From contig NZ_FOGO01000003.1 in assembly GCF_900111245.1 (NCBI RefSeq), positions 310,001 through 374,000 on the forward strand: 64,000 nucleotides of DNA, in the 5' to 3' direction. Source of the DNA: Streptomyces qinglanensis (GTDB lineage Bacteria; Actinomycetota; Actinomycetes; Streptomycetales; Streptomycetaceae). The notes beneath the pieces were generated by a model. The model saw only the letters and a list, made by a program, of their open reading frames with translations. It did not search any database and was not told the origin of the DNA. Shown here in pieces: positions 32,826 to 40,108 of this stretch (positions within the stretch are counted from its first letter, which is position 1; the number at the start of each line of letters is the position of its first letter). The position numbers and the translations under genes were made by a program.

Positions 32826-34499
32826 ATGACCTACGCCATCAGCCAGAACTGCTGCAACGACGCCACCTGTGTCTCCGTCTGCCCGGTCAACTGCATCCAT
32901 CCCACCCCCGGCGAGCGCGACTTCGGCAGCACCGAGATGCTCTACATCGACCCTGCCGCGTGCATCGACTGCGGAGCCTGCGCGGACGCCTGCCCGGTGG
33001 ACGCGGTCTTCCCGGTGGAGAGCCTCACCGGGCCGCAGCGGGCGTACGCCGAGATCAACGCCGCCTACTACGCCGACGCGCCCGCGCCCCGGCCCGCGGA
33101 GGGCAGCCCCAACTTCCACTCCTGGAGCGAGCCGTCCTTCCCGCGGACCCTGCCCTCCGACTTCGCCGCGCCCCGGGTGGCGATCGTCGGCACCGGTCCG
33201 GCGGGCATGTACGCCGCGGAGGACCTGCTGCTGCACACGGCGGCCGAGGTGACGCTGCTGGACCGGCTTCCCGTGGCCGGCGGACTGCTGCGGTACGGGG
33301 TCGCGCCCGACCATCCGGCGACCAAGGGCATCGGCGACGCCTTCGCCCGGTTCCACAGCCACCCGCGGGTGCGGATGCTGCTGGGCGTCGAGGCGGGCCG
33401 GGAGGTCACCGCGCAGGAGCTGAGCGCCCACCACGACGCCGTCGTCTACGCGGTGGGGGCGCCCGGTGACCGGCGGCTGGGGATCCCGGGCGAGGAGACG
33501 GCCGGTTCCCTCGCCGCCACCACCTTCGTCGCCTGGTACAACGCCCATCCGGACGTCCCGGCGGACGCGATCGACCTGTCCGCGACCCGCGTCGTCGTGG
33601 TCGGTACCGGCAATGTCGCTCTCGATGTGGCCCGCATCCTGCTGACCGACCCGGAGGAGCTGGCCGGTACGGACATCGCCGACCACGCCTTGGCGGCCCT
33701 GCGCGCGAGCGCCGTGCGCGAAGTGGTGCTGCTGGGCCGCCGCGGCCCGGAGGACGCCGCCTGCACCCGGCCCGAACTCCGCGCGCTGACCCGGATGTCC
33801 GGGGTGCAGCACGTCGTCGACGCCCACGACCCGCGTACCGGCGCGGCGATCGACGCCGCGGGGCCGCAGGAGAAGGCCGCCCTGTTCCGCGGCATCCCCC
33901 GTGAACGGGTGGACTGCTCCTCTCCGGCGGCCGGCGGCCCCCGGCGCCTGGTCTTCCGCTTCCACTCGGCGCCCGTCGAGGTGCGCGGCACCGCCGGCGA
34001 CGACCGGGCGGCGCCCGACGATCTGGACGTCCGGGTCACCGGGGAGGCGGGCGGTACCGGTATCCGGGCGGGGATGCTGCTGCGGGCCGTCGGCTACCGG
34101 GGCGCACCCGTCCCCGGGCTGCCCTTCGACGAGGACAGCGGGACGGTCCCGCACGAGAGCGGGCGGGTGACCGGCGTGTCCGGCAGCTACGTGGTGGGCT
34201 GGATCAAGCGGGGCCCGACCGGGGGCATCGGCGCCAACCGCGCCTGCGCGGCCGAGACCGTCGCCACCCTGCTGGGCGATGCGGCCGAAGGCTCCCTTCC
34301 GCAGCCCACCGGCTCCGCGAAGGCGTTCCGGCGGCTGGCCCGGCGCCGCAGCAGCCAGGTGGTCGACGCGCGGGGACTGGCGGCCATCGACCGCGCCGAG
34401 CAGGCGCGCGGCCGCCGCAGCGGCCGGCCGCGCAGCAAGCTGGCCACCGTGCCCGCACTCGTGGCCGCCTCCAGGTCCCGCCTCCCGCTCCCCCGCTGA
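32826..34499 (+). CDS. fprB: Ferredoxin-ferredoxin:NADP reductase fusion (FprB-like)
   Basis: This 557-residue protein has an N-terminal 7Fe/8Fe-type ferredoxin domain (CCNDATCVSVCPVNC and CIDCGACADACPVDAVF, residues about 9-65) fused to an adrenodoxin-reductase-like FAD/NADP domain (VAIVGTGPAGMYAAEDLL, about 119-136, and VVVVGTGNVALDVARILL, about 257-274). The conserved GWIKRGPTGGIGANR is near residue 456. It matches mycobacterial FprB in layout. Directly following the AurF-type oxygenase, it is the likely electron donor. The C-terminal about 40 residues are basic and unconserved. Confidence 0.92.
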   Translation: MTYAISQNCCNDATCVSVCPVNCIHPTPGERDFGSTEMLYIDPAACIDCGACADACPVDAVFPVESLTGPQRAYAEINAAYYADAPAPRPAEGSPNFHSWSEPSFPRTLPSDFAAPRVAIVGTGPAGMYAAEDLLLHTAAEVTLLDRLPVAGGLLRYGVAPDHPATKGIGDAFARFHSHPRVRMLLGVEAGREVTAQELSAHHDAVVYAVGAPGDRRLGIPGEETAGSLAATTFVAWYNAHPDVPADAIDLSATRVVVVGTGNVALDVARILLTDPEELAGTDIADHALAALRASAVREVVLLGRRGPEDAACTRPELRALTRMSGVQHVVDAHDPRTGAAIDAAGPQEKAALFRGIPRERVDCSSPAAGGPRRLVFRFHSAPVEVRGTAGDDRAAPDDLDVRVTGEAGGTGIRAGMLLRAVGYRGAPVPGLPFDEDSGTVPHESGRVTGVSGSYVVGWIKRGPTGGIGANRACAAETVATLLGDAAEGSLPQPTGSAKAFRRLARRRSSQVVDARGLAAIDRAEQARGRRSGRPRSKLATVPALVAASRSRLPLPR

Positions 34500-34624
34500 C
34501 CGGCGACGCCGCGGCCGGGCCCCGGCCCTCCGGAAGGACCCGTCCGGCACAGCCCCCGCACCGGACGGTCACCCCTCCACCGGCCGGTCCTGGAACGGCC
34601 GTCCGGGCCGCCGTTCCGGACCCG

Positions 34625-34675
34625 CCGGCCGGGCCGTCCCGCCACCGGGGCACCGCGGCGGGACGGCCCGGCCGG
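34625..34675. terminator. Very stable terminator between fprB and NTF2-like gene
   Basis: A perfect 19-bp stem (34625-34643 with 34657-34675, 13-nt loop) lies between convergent genes. A second structure, a 26-bp perfect palindrome at 34668-34693, overlaps its right arm and is centred on the opposite gene's stop codon. Confidence 0.85.
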
Positions 34676-34678
34676 CCG

Positions 34679-35134
34679 CTAGCGGCCGGCCGGTGCCGGA
34701 CCCTCGTGGGCGGCGCCGTCCGGGACGAGGCCGTCGGCCACCAGACCGGCCAGGACCGCCTCGCCCAGCGCGTGCACCGCGGACTGCGGGCGGACCATCA
34801 CCGTCAACTCCGCGATCCGGCCCTCCGGGTCGAGGTGCAGCAGGTCGATGCCGTGGATCTGCCTGCCGTTGACGGCGGCCCGGAAGACCAGCCCCGCGGT
34901 GGCGGCCTGCGGCCCGTCCTGGCCTGCCTGTGCGGTGCCGTCGAGATGTCCGACGTAGCGGAAGTCCTCGAAGGTACGGAGCAGCACCCCGAAGAGGCCC
35001 AGGACCGCTTCCCGGCCTTCGAACGGGGTGAACTTCACCGGACTGTGGAGCCGGATCTCCGGGGTGAACAGCCCCTCCAGGGCGGTGAGATCGCGGTTGT
35101 CGACGGCGGCGCGGAAGCGGTCCACTGTGGTCAT
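34679..35134 (-). CDS. NTF2-like/SnoaL-like family protein
   Basis: This is a 151-residue protein of the NTF2-like cone fold (SnoaL-like group): VDRFRAAVDNRDLTALEGLFTPEI at the N-terminus, then F-x-G-R-E-A-V and a LHLDPEGRIAELTVMVRP strand pair. Such proteins act as small isomerases/cyclases or as ligand-binding proteins; the activity here is unknown. It is divergent from a PadR repressor with a perfect 12-bp inverted repeat between them, so it is probably induced by the PadR ligand. The start is ATG 35134, with GGTGAG upstream. Confidence 0.88.
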   Translation of the reverse strand: MTTVDRFRAAVDNRDLTALEGLFTPEIRLHSPVKFTPFEGREAVLGLFGVLLRTFEDFRYVGHLDGTAQAGQDGPQAATAGLVFRAAVNGRQIHGIDLLHLDPEGRIAELTVMVRPQSAVHALGEAVLAGLVADGLVPDGAAHEGPAPAGR

Positions 35135-35144
35135 GGCTCACCCT

Positions 35145-35184
35145 TGATAGTCATGAGTACGATTACTCAGATTCATGACTATCA
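35145..35184. promoter_or_regulatory. PadR operator, perfect inverted repeat
   Basis: TGATAGTCATGA (35145-35156) and TCATGACTATCA (35173-35184) are exact 12-bp inverted repeats with a 16-bp centre that itself holds GAGT/ACTC. It spans most of the 101-bp region between the divergent NTF2-like and PadR genes and should control both. Confidence 0.82.
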
Positions 35185-35235
35185 CGCTCTCGGAGTCCTG
35201 GACAGGGGCGTGCACTGCGGAGAGGGGACGGTCCG

Positions 35236-35805
35236 GTGGCTTTGCGGCACGCCGTACTGGCGGCGCTCCTGGACGAGGAGTTGAGCGGATACCAACTGGC
35301 CAAGCAGTTCGACGCGGGGGTGGCGAACTTCTGGCACGCGCTGCCGCAGCAGGTGTACGCCGAGCTGGCGAAGCTGGAGGAGGACGGGCTGGTCGCGGGA
35401 CGCGAGGTGGTTCAGGAGTCCCGCCCCAACAAACGCCTCTTCCAGGTCACCGACGCCGGGCTGGGCGCACTGCGGCGCTTCGCGGCGGCCCCCGCCAAGC
35501 CGACCTTCGTCCGCGACGACCTCCTGGTCGCGGTACAGGCCGCCGACCACCTCGAGACCGCGGACCTGATCGACCGGCTCGAGAAGCGGGCGGCCTTCGC
35601 GCAGACCAGGGCGGAACTGTTCGACGCACTGCTGCGGACGATGCGCGGGAACCGCACCGAGGACGACTTCCTGCGGCACGGCAGACGGATCGGCCCCTAT
35701 CTGACCTGCCTGCGCGGCCTGGACTTCGAGCGGAGCAACCAGCAGTGGTGCAGACGCACAGCGGCGGTCCTGCGGGAGAGGAACGGCACCTCCGAGACCG
35801 GGTGA
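35236..35805 (+). CDS. PadR-family transcriptional regulator
   Basis: This 189-residue PadR regulator has a winged helix in the first 85 residues (HAVLAALLDEELSGYQLAKQF, FWHALPQQVYAELAKLEEDGLV, then NKRLFQVTDAGLGAL) and a C-terminal four-helix dimerisation domain of the Vir_act_alpha type. It starts at GTG 35236, behind GAGGGGA. It is divergent from the NTF2-like gene with the operator described at 35145, the usual autoregulated PadR layout; ligands of this family are often phenolic compounds. Confidence 0.92.
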   Translation: MALRHAVLAALLDEELSGYQLAKQFDAGVANFWHALPQQVYAELAKLEEDGLVAGREVVQESRPNKRLFQVTDAGLGALRRFAAAPAKPTFVRDDLLVAVQAADHLETADLIDRLEKRAAFAQTRAELFDALLRTMRGNRTEDDFLRHGRRIGPYLTCLRGLDFERSNQQWCRRTAAVLRERNGTSETG

Positions 35806-35953
35806 GGCGCCGGTGCCGGGGAGCGGCACCGGCCCCGGCCCCGCCCCGAGCGGCCGGGGACGGCCCGGGACGCATCGCGAGCCCGCGGGAGGCCGACCCG
35901 CCCGCTGCGGGTCGGAACATCCCGGTCACACGGATCCGCCCCGGGGGGCGCTG

Positions 35954-36574
35954 CTAGGAGAACGGCGCGGGGTCGCCCGCGCCGGTACGCACGATCTCGA
36001 CCGTGTCCCCGGAGAAGTCCACCACCGTGGTGGGCTCGGTACCGCAGTCGCCCGAGTCGACCACGGCGTCCACGACGTGGTCGAGCCGTTCCTTGATCTC
36101 CCAGCCCTGGGTCATCGGCTCCTCCTCGTCCGGGAGCAGCAGGGTGCTGGAGAGCAGCGGCTCGCCGAGTTCGGCCAGCAGCGCCTGGGTGACCACGTGG
36201 TCGGGGATGCGGACGCCGACGGTCTTCTTCTTCGGGTGCAGCAGCTTGCGCGGCACCTCCTTGGTCGCCGGGAGGATGAAGGTGTAGCGGCCCGGCGTGG
36301 CCGCCTTGACCGCGCGGAACACGTCGTTGTCCACGTGCACGTACTGGCCGAGCTGTGCGAAGTTCTGGCAGACGAGCGTGAAGTGGTGGCGTTCGTCGAG
36401 GTCGCGGATGGAGCGGATGCGGGACAGGCCGTCGCGGCTGCCCGGCCGGCACCCCAGAGCGAAGCAGGAGTCCGTCGGATACGCGATGAGCGCGTCCGCA
36501 CGGATGCTCTCGACCACGGTGTTGACGGTCCGCCGCTGCGGGTTCTCGGGGTGCACGTCGAAGTACTTCGCCAT
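35954..36574 (-). CDS. YciO/YrdC/Sua5 family protein (threonylcarbamoyl-AMP synthase-like)
   Basis: This 206-residue single-domain YrdC-fold protein opens with QRRTVNTVVESIRADALIAYPTDSCFALG and contains KKKTVGVRIPDH and LSSTLLLP. The residues that bind L-threonylcarbamoyl-AMP intermediates are partly kept, but the overall pattern (PTDSCFALG and the extended N-terminus) is that of YciO, a paralogue of TsaC whose role in tRNA t6A formation is weaker or different. Upstream of ATG 36574 the -10 hexamer TAGGCT ends 6 nt before the start, so the mRNA is probably leaderless. Confidence 0.88.
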   Translation of the reverse strand: MAKYFDVHPENPQRRTVNTVVESIRADALIAYPTDSCFALGCRPGSRDGLSRIRSIRDLDERHHFTLVCQNFAQLGQYVHVDNDVFRAVKAATPGRYTFILPATKEVPRKLLHPKKKTVGVRIPDHVVTQALLAELGEPLLSSTLLLPDEEEPMTQGWEIKERLDHVVDAVVDSGDCGTEPTTVVDFSGDTVEIVRTGAGDPAPFS

Positions 36575-36703
36575 CCACCGAGCCTAAAGCGTGTCCGGCG
36601 GGCCGTGCCCACCGGACGGGACGTGCCGCGGGCCGCGCGCCGCGGACCCGGCCGGGCGGTACCGCGCGCCGACGGCACCCGCGCCGGGGCCGTACGGGGT
36701 GGG

Positions 36704-37303
36704 TCAGGGGCCGCCGTCCTCCCGGTCCCGGTCCTCCCGGGGGCGGTCGAGCACCAGGTCGGCGGCGTGCGCCCGCACCTCGGCCCGCGTCCGGCCCCGG
36801 TAGTCGGCGGCGATGAAGTGCTCACCGATCGCCACGCAGAACGCCAGCATGCTGCGTGCCTCGACCTCGTCGGGGTCGGGGCAGAAGGTGCCGATCATCT
36901 CGCGCAGCAGCGCCATCCGCCGGTTGTCCACCCTGCGCAGCCGTTCGGCGACCGCGGCGTCCCGGCGGGCCCAGTCGCGGATCGCCAGGTCGATGGGGAG
37001 CAGCCGGTCACCGGAGAAGGTCAGGGCCCCGGCCCGCTGAATCTTGGTCTTCGGGTCGCCGCCCTCGCGCTCGACGCGGTCGATGACCCCGTCGACGCTC
37101 TCCCGCTCCCAGGTGTCCAGCATCGCCTCCAGCAGCGCCTCGCGGTCGGCGAAGTATCCGTAGAAGCCCCCCTTGGTGACGCCGAGGTGCTTGGCCAGCG
37201 CCTCGACGCGGACCGCGTCCGGGCCGCCGCGGGCCAGCGCCCGCAGCCCCTCCTCGACCCACCGGCTCCGGGGGGTGCGCGCAGCGCCCACGATGCCTTC
37301 CAC
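36704..37303 (-). CDS. TetR-family regulator
   Basis: This 199-residue TetR protein has a helix-turn-helix at about residues 12-55 (GLRALARGGPDAVRVEALAKHLGVTKGGFYGYF, cited by its ends GLRALARGG and GVTKGGFYGYF). The ligand domain carries WARRDAAVAERLRRVDNRRM, typical of the group with the TetR_C_33-like fold. It has no divergent partner gene, so its target is not obvious; the orphan TetR-type operator at 31667 is one possibility. It starts at GTG 37303; GTG 37291 is an alternative. Confidence 0.9.
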   Translation of the reverse strand: MEGIVGAARTPRSRWVEEGLRALARGGPDAVRVEALAKHLGVTKGGFYGYFADREALLEAMLDTWERESVDGVIDRVEREGGDPKTKIQRAGALTFSGDRLLPIDLAIRDWARRDAAVAERLRRVDNRRMALLREMIGTFCPDPDEVEARSMLAFCVAIGEHFIAADYRGRTRAEVRAHAADLVLDRPREDRDREDGGP

Positions 37304-37435
37304 CTCGCCTCTCGCCCGCGTACCCGGCCTCGCATTCGTGCACGGCCGCCGTTGTGTACGCCATCGTATGGCCGGGCGGAGCCGGGGCCGGGCGGGAGGT
37401 CACGGGGAGCCGGTCGCGCCCGGGAGGGGCAGCCC

Positions 37436-37510
37436 GGCCGGGCCGTGCCGTGCCGTGCCGTGCCGTGCCGGGCCGGGCCGTGCCGTGCCGTGCCGGGCCG
37501 TGCCGGGCCG
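37436..37510 (+). repeat. Pentanucleotide tandem repeat (KGCCG, 15 units)
   Basis: Fifteen uninterrupted 5-bp units, TGCCG or GGCCG, lie between the TetR gene and the small secreted protein gene. No gene uses the repeat. Copy number is likely to vary among strains. Confidence 0.9.
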
Positions 37511-37590
37511 AGGTGGGCGTGTCCGCGGTGGACCGGGGCTCGTTGTCCTGGTGATCCGTTGTGCGGTACCGACAGCCGGGAGGAATCCGG

Positions 37591-37818
37591 ATGCACAAGC
37601 GAGCGCTGGCGCTGGGAATGCTGACCGCCGGAGCGGCCCTGCTGGGAACGGCCACCGCGGCGCAGGCCGCAATGGCCGACAGCGGGTCGCAGCCCCCGGC
37701 CGCCGCCGCGCCGGCCGGTGGCGGTGCGGGCAAGCTCGGGCTCGGCACCCTCATCTCCCAGCCCGAGCAGCAACTGCGCACCCTGGGAGAACAGGCCCAG
37801 CGGTACGGGCAGCGCTGA
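37591..37818 (+). CDS. Small secreted protein, 75 aa
   Basis: This gene encodes a signal peptide (MHKRALALGMLTAGAALLG, cleavage near TAAQA-A at about residues 26-27) and a mature part of only about 48 residues: a Pro/Ala/Gly linker followed by LGLGTLISQPEQQLRTLGEQAQRYGQR, here divided as a short amphipathic C-terminal helix. No cysteines are present in the mature part. The ATG at 37591 follows a strong GGGAGGA. I do not recognise a family. A terminator hairpin follows 29 bp after the stop. Confidence 0.75.
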   Translation: MHKRALALGMLTAGAALLGTATAAQAAMADSGSQPPAAAAPAGGGAGKLGLGTLISQPEQQLRTLGEQAQRYGQR

Positions 37819-37846
37819 TCCGGGACAGCGTCCCGCGCCGCAGGCG

Positions 37847-37884
37847 CGTTCTCCCGGACCGGGCGCCCCCGCCCCGGGAGAACG
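37847..37884 (+). terminator. Terminator after small secreted protein gene
   Basis: CGTTCTCCCGG (37847-37857) and CCGGGAGAACG (37874-37884) form a perfect 11-bp stem 29 bp after the stop codon. Confidence 0.75.
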
Positions 37885-38117
37885 TGCCGTTCCGGCCCCT
37901 GAGTGCGTCAGCCCCCAGCAGCGTCCGCAGCCCGGGCCGGAGACGGTCGCCAGGGGCGTCCACCACGGCACCGCGCAGTGGCCAGATCTGCTGTTGACGA
38001 CGAAGTCGGCGCCGGTGAGCGCGGCGCGCCGGTCGGTGTGGTGAAATGGCGCCCAGCCGCGCATCTTCCGGCAGCCCGGCCGCCGGAGGCGCCCCGCCGC
38101 TCGGCTGCGGCACGGTG

Positions 38118-39020
38118 TCAGCCGTGCCGCAGCTGGTCCCGCAGTTCGCGGGCGACCTGGGCCATCAGCGCCTCTGCACCGGGCTGGGCCGCAGCGGGCA
38201 CCCGGGACTCCGTGAGGGCCGCGACGGCGAAGACGTCGCCGTCGTCGTGCTCGACCACCCCGACCTCGTGCCGGAGGTTGAGGAGGGTGCCCGTCTTGGA
38301 CGCCCAGGTGGCGGCGTCGGAGGTGAAGTCCGGCGCGAGCCGTTGGCGCAGCACGTTGTCGGCCATCAGGGCGCGGATCCGCGCCGCTGTGTGCGGGTCG
38401 ACGGCCGAGGGGGTCCAGAAGGCTTCCAGCAGGTCCGCGAAGGCCCGGGCCGTCCCGGAGTTGGTCCGGGTCACATCGAGCTGCGGGAGCCGGTGGCCGT
38501 GCCCTCCGGTGGCGGCGCCGACGGCGAGGGAATGCGCCAGGTGCGCATCCCGCGCCGGAAGATGCTCCACGGGTGTGTCGGTCAGCTCGCCGAGGGCGTG
38601 CCGGACCGCGAGGCCCCGCACTCCCAGCGCGCGCACCCGGGCCTCCACGTCACCGGGCGGGGTGAGGCCGAACAGGGCGTTGGCGGCGGCGTTGTCGCTG
38701 AGGGAGGTGCTGAGGTAGAGGAGGTCGTCGAGGGCGACGCGGGCCGGGTGCCGGAACCGGGTGAGCCCGGTGGGGCCGGGCCGGGTGGCGCGGCCCGGCT
38801 GGACTTCGAGCTGCTGGGCGCCGTCGAGTTCGCCGCACCGGATGCGCTCCAGGGTCGCCAGGGCGAGGGGCAGCTTGACGAGGGAGGCGACGGGCAGCTC
38901 GATGTCCGGGTCGATGCCCGCCTCTCGTCCCGTCCGCAGGTCGCGCACGAGGAACGAGCCGGTCAGCCCGCCGTCGCGGAGGGCCTGGCGCAGCTCACGC
39001 AGCAGGTGGCCGTCCGTCAT
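38118..39020 (-). CDS. blaB: BlaB-like cytoplasmic serine beta-lactamase-fold regulator
   Basis: This 300-residue protein has the class A fold and the three active-site motifs: Ser46-x-x-Lys49 (SLVK), Ser108-Asp-Asn (SDN) and Lys242-Thr-Gly (KTG). It has no signal peptide, and the omega-loop glutamate-asparagine pair of true beta-lactamases is not clearly kept (GELTD at that position). It overlaps the LysR gene by 4 bp (ATGA), downstream of it. This is the arrangement of Streptomyces cacaoi blaA-blaB, where BlaB is an intracellular, membrane-associated protein required for inducible BlaL expression. I infer the same regulatory role here. Confidence 0.85.
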   Translation of the reverse strand: MTDGHLLRELRQALRDGGLTGSFLVRDLRTGREAGIDPDIELPVASLVKLPLALATLERIRCGELDGAQQLEVQPGRATRPGPTGLTRFRHPARVALDDLLYLSTSLSDNAAANALFGLTPPGDVEARVRALGVRGLAVRHALGELTDTPVEHLPARDAHLAHSLAVGAATGGHGHRLPQLDVTRTNSGTARAFADLLEAFWTPSAVDPHTAARIRALMADNVLRQRLAPDFTSDAATWASKTGTLLNLRHEVGVVEHDDGDVFAVAALTESRVPAAAQPGAEALMAQVARELRDQLRHG

Positions 39021-39922
39021 GCGCCGCTCTCCTCCCCGTCTTCGCCCGCCCGCGCGCCCGCGCCCAGGCAGTGTGCGATCTCCTCGCCCAGGCGGCCGCC
39101 GAGGCGTTCGGCGTCGCTCTCCTCGGCGGCCAGGAGCCCGAACGTCCGCTCCAGCGCGAGTTCCCCGAGGGGGCGCCAGTGCAGCCCGAACTCCCGGGCC
39201 TGCAGCGGTGAGCACAGCAGCAGGTCCTGCGAGGCGAACACCTCGGCGGCCGCCTGGGTGAGTGTGGCGGCGACGGAGAGCTGCGCGGGACGCAGTCCGA
39301 CCGCGTCGCGCAGCCGGACCATCGGGTCCCGGATGTGCGGTACGTCGTCCTCGGGCTGGAGCCAGACGCGGCGGGGCGGCGCCGAGTCGGTGCGCCGGGG
39401 CCGCAGCGTCTCCAGGTAGCGGCGCCGGGCGCGCGGCCGGTCGAGGCCGGCGAGCCCGAGCGGCACGCGCCAGCGGGCCTGGTCCGGCGGCACCGCCACG
39501 AGCGCGGCCCGCACCTGCTGGGCGCGGACGAGGTACGGGCGCGCCTCCGGAGCCGCGGTGCGCAGCTCCAGGGTGATGCGGTGGCCGCGCGCGGCCGCGG
39601 CGAGGCGGGCGAGGGCGGGTGCCGGGCAGGTGTCGGGGACGGCGAGGCGGACGGGCCGGCGCCGGGCGGCCGCCGCCTCGTGCTGGAGCTCCTCGGCCGC
39701 GAGCACCAGCCGCCGCGCCGCGGGGAGCAGTTCCCGCCCGAAGGGGGTCAGCCGGGTCCGGCGCGAGCTGCGTTCGAACAGCAGCTCGTCGAAGTGCCGC
39801 TCCAGCGCGGCGACGCGGCGGCTGGCGACCGACTGCGACGTGCGCGCCGCCGCCGCACCCACCGTGAAGCTGCCCCGCTCGCTGACGTGCACGAACGCAC
39901 GACAGGCACTCACAAGATCCAC
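39017..39922 (-). CDS. blaA: BlaA-like LysR-family activator of beta-lactamase
   Basis: This is a LysR-type regulator (301 aa from GTG 39922; GTG 39949 is an alternative). The winged helix has the usual opening DLVSACRAFVHVSERGSF and ARTSQSVASRRVAALE. It is divergent from a class A beta-lactamase gene, and its stop overlaps the start of blaB. In S. cacaoi the LysR protein BlaA, with BlaB, activates blaL on exposure to beta-lactams; gene order and families here are the same. Inverted repeats with ATGC/GCAT arms lie in and beside its start region. Confidence 0.87.
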   Translation of the reverse strand: MDLVSACRAFVHVSERGSFTVGAAAARTSQSVASRRVAALERHFDELLFERSSRRTRLTPFGRELLPAARRLVLAAEELQHEAAAARRRPVRLAVPDTCPAPALARLAAAARGHRITLELRTAAPEARPYLVRAQQVRAALVAVPPDQARWRVPLGLAGLDRPRARRRYLETLRPRRTDSAPPRRVWLQPEDDVPHIRDPMVRLRDAVGLRPAQLSVAATLTQAAAEVFASQDLLLCSPLQAREFGLHWRPLGELALERTFGLLAAEESDAERLGGRLGEEIAHCLGAGARAGEDGEESGA

Positions 39923-39966
39923 GCATGCCACTGTATGCGCCCGCCGCACCTATGCGGATCGTGCAT
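39923..39966. promoter_or_regulatory. BlaA operator candidates
   Basis: ATGCGGATCGTGCAT (39952-39966) has ATGC/GCAT arms in the T-N11-A pattern of LysR sites, and a second element, GCAT (39923-39926) facing ATGC (39935-39938), lies beside it. Both are between blaA and blaL, 140-185 bp from the blaL start. Confidence 0.5.
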
Positions 39967-40108
39967 CAACCGGCGCGATCCGGTCTTGGACCGCATGACG
40001 GACGGGGCGGCAGGCTGCCTGCCACGGCGGCGGTACCCGTGGCCGCCGTGCCCGGCCCCACCCGGCCCGGGGAATCAGGTTCCGGACAGTCGGAGGTATC
40101 GACCACCC

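Noticed and set aside
31671..34550. Minus-strand open frame of 959 codons opposite the oxygenase and reductase genes
   Set aside because: Low-complexity Arg/Gly/Val composition and no motif. The opposite strand encodes two clear enzymes.
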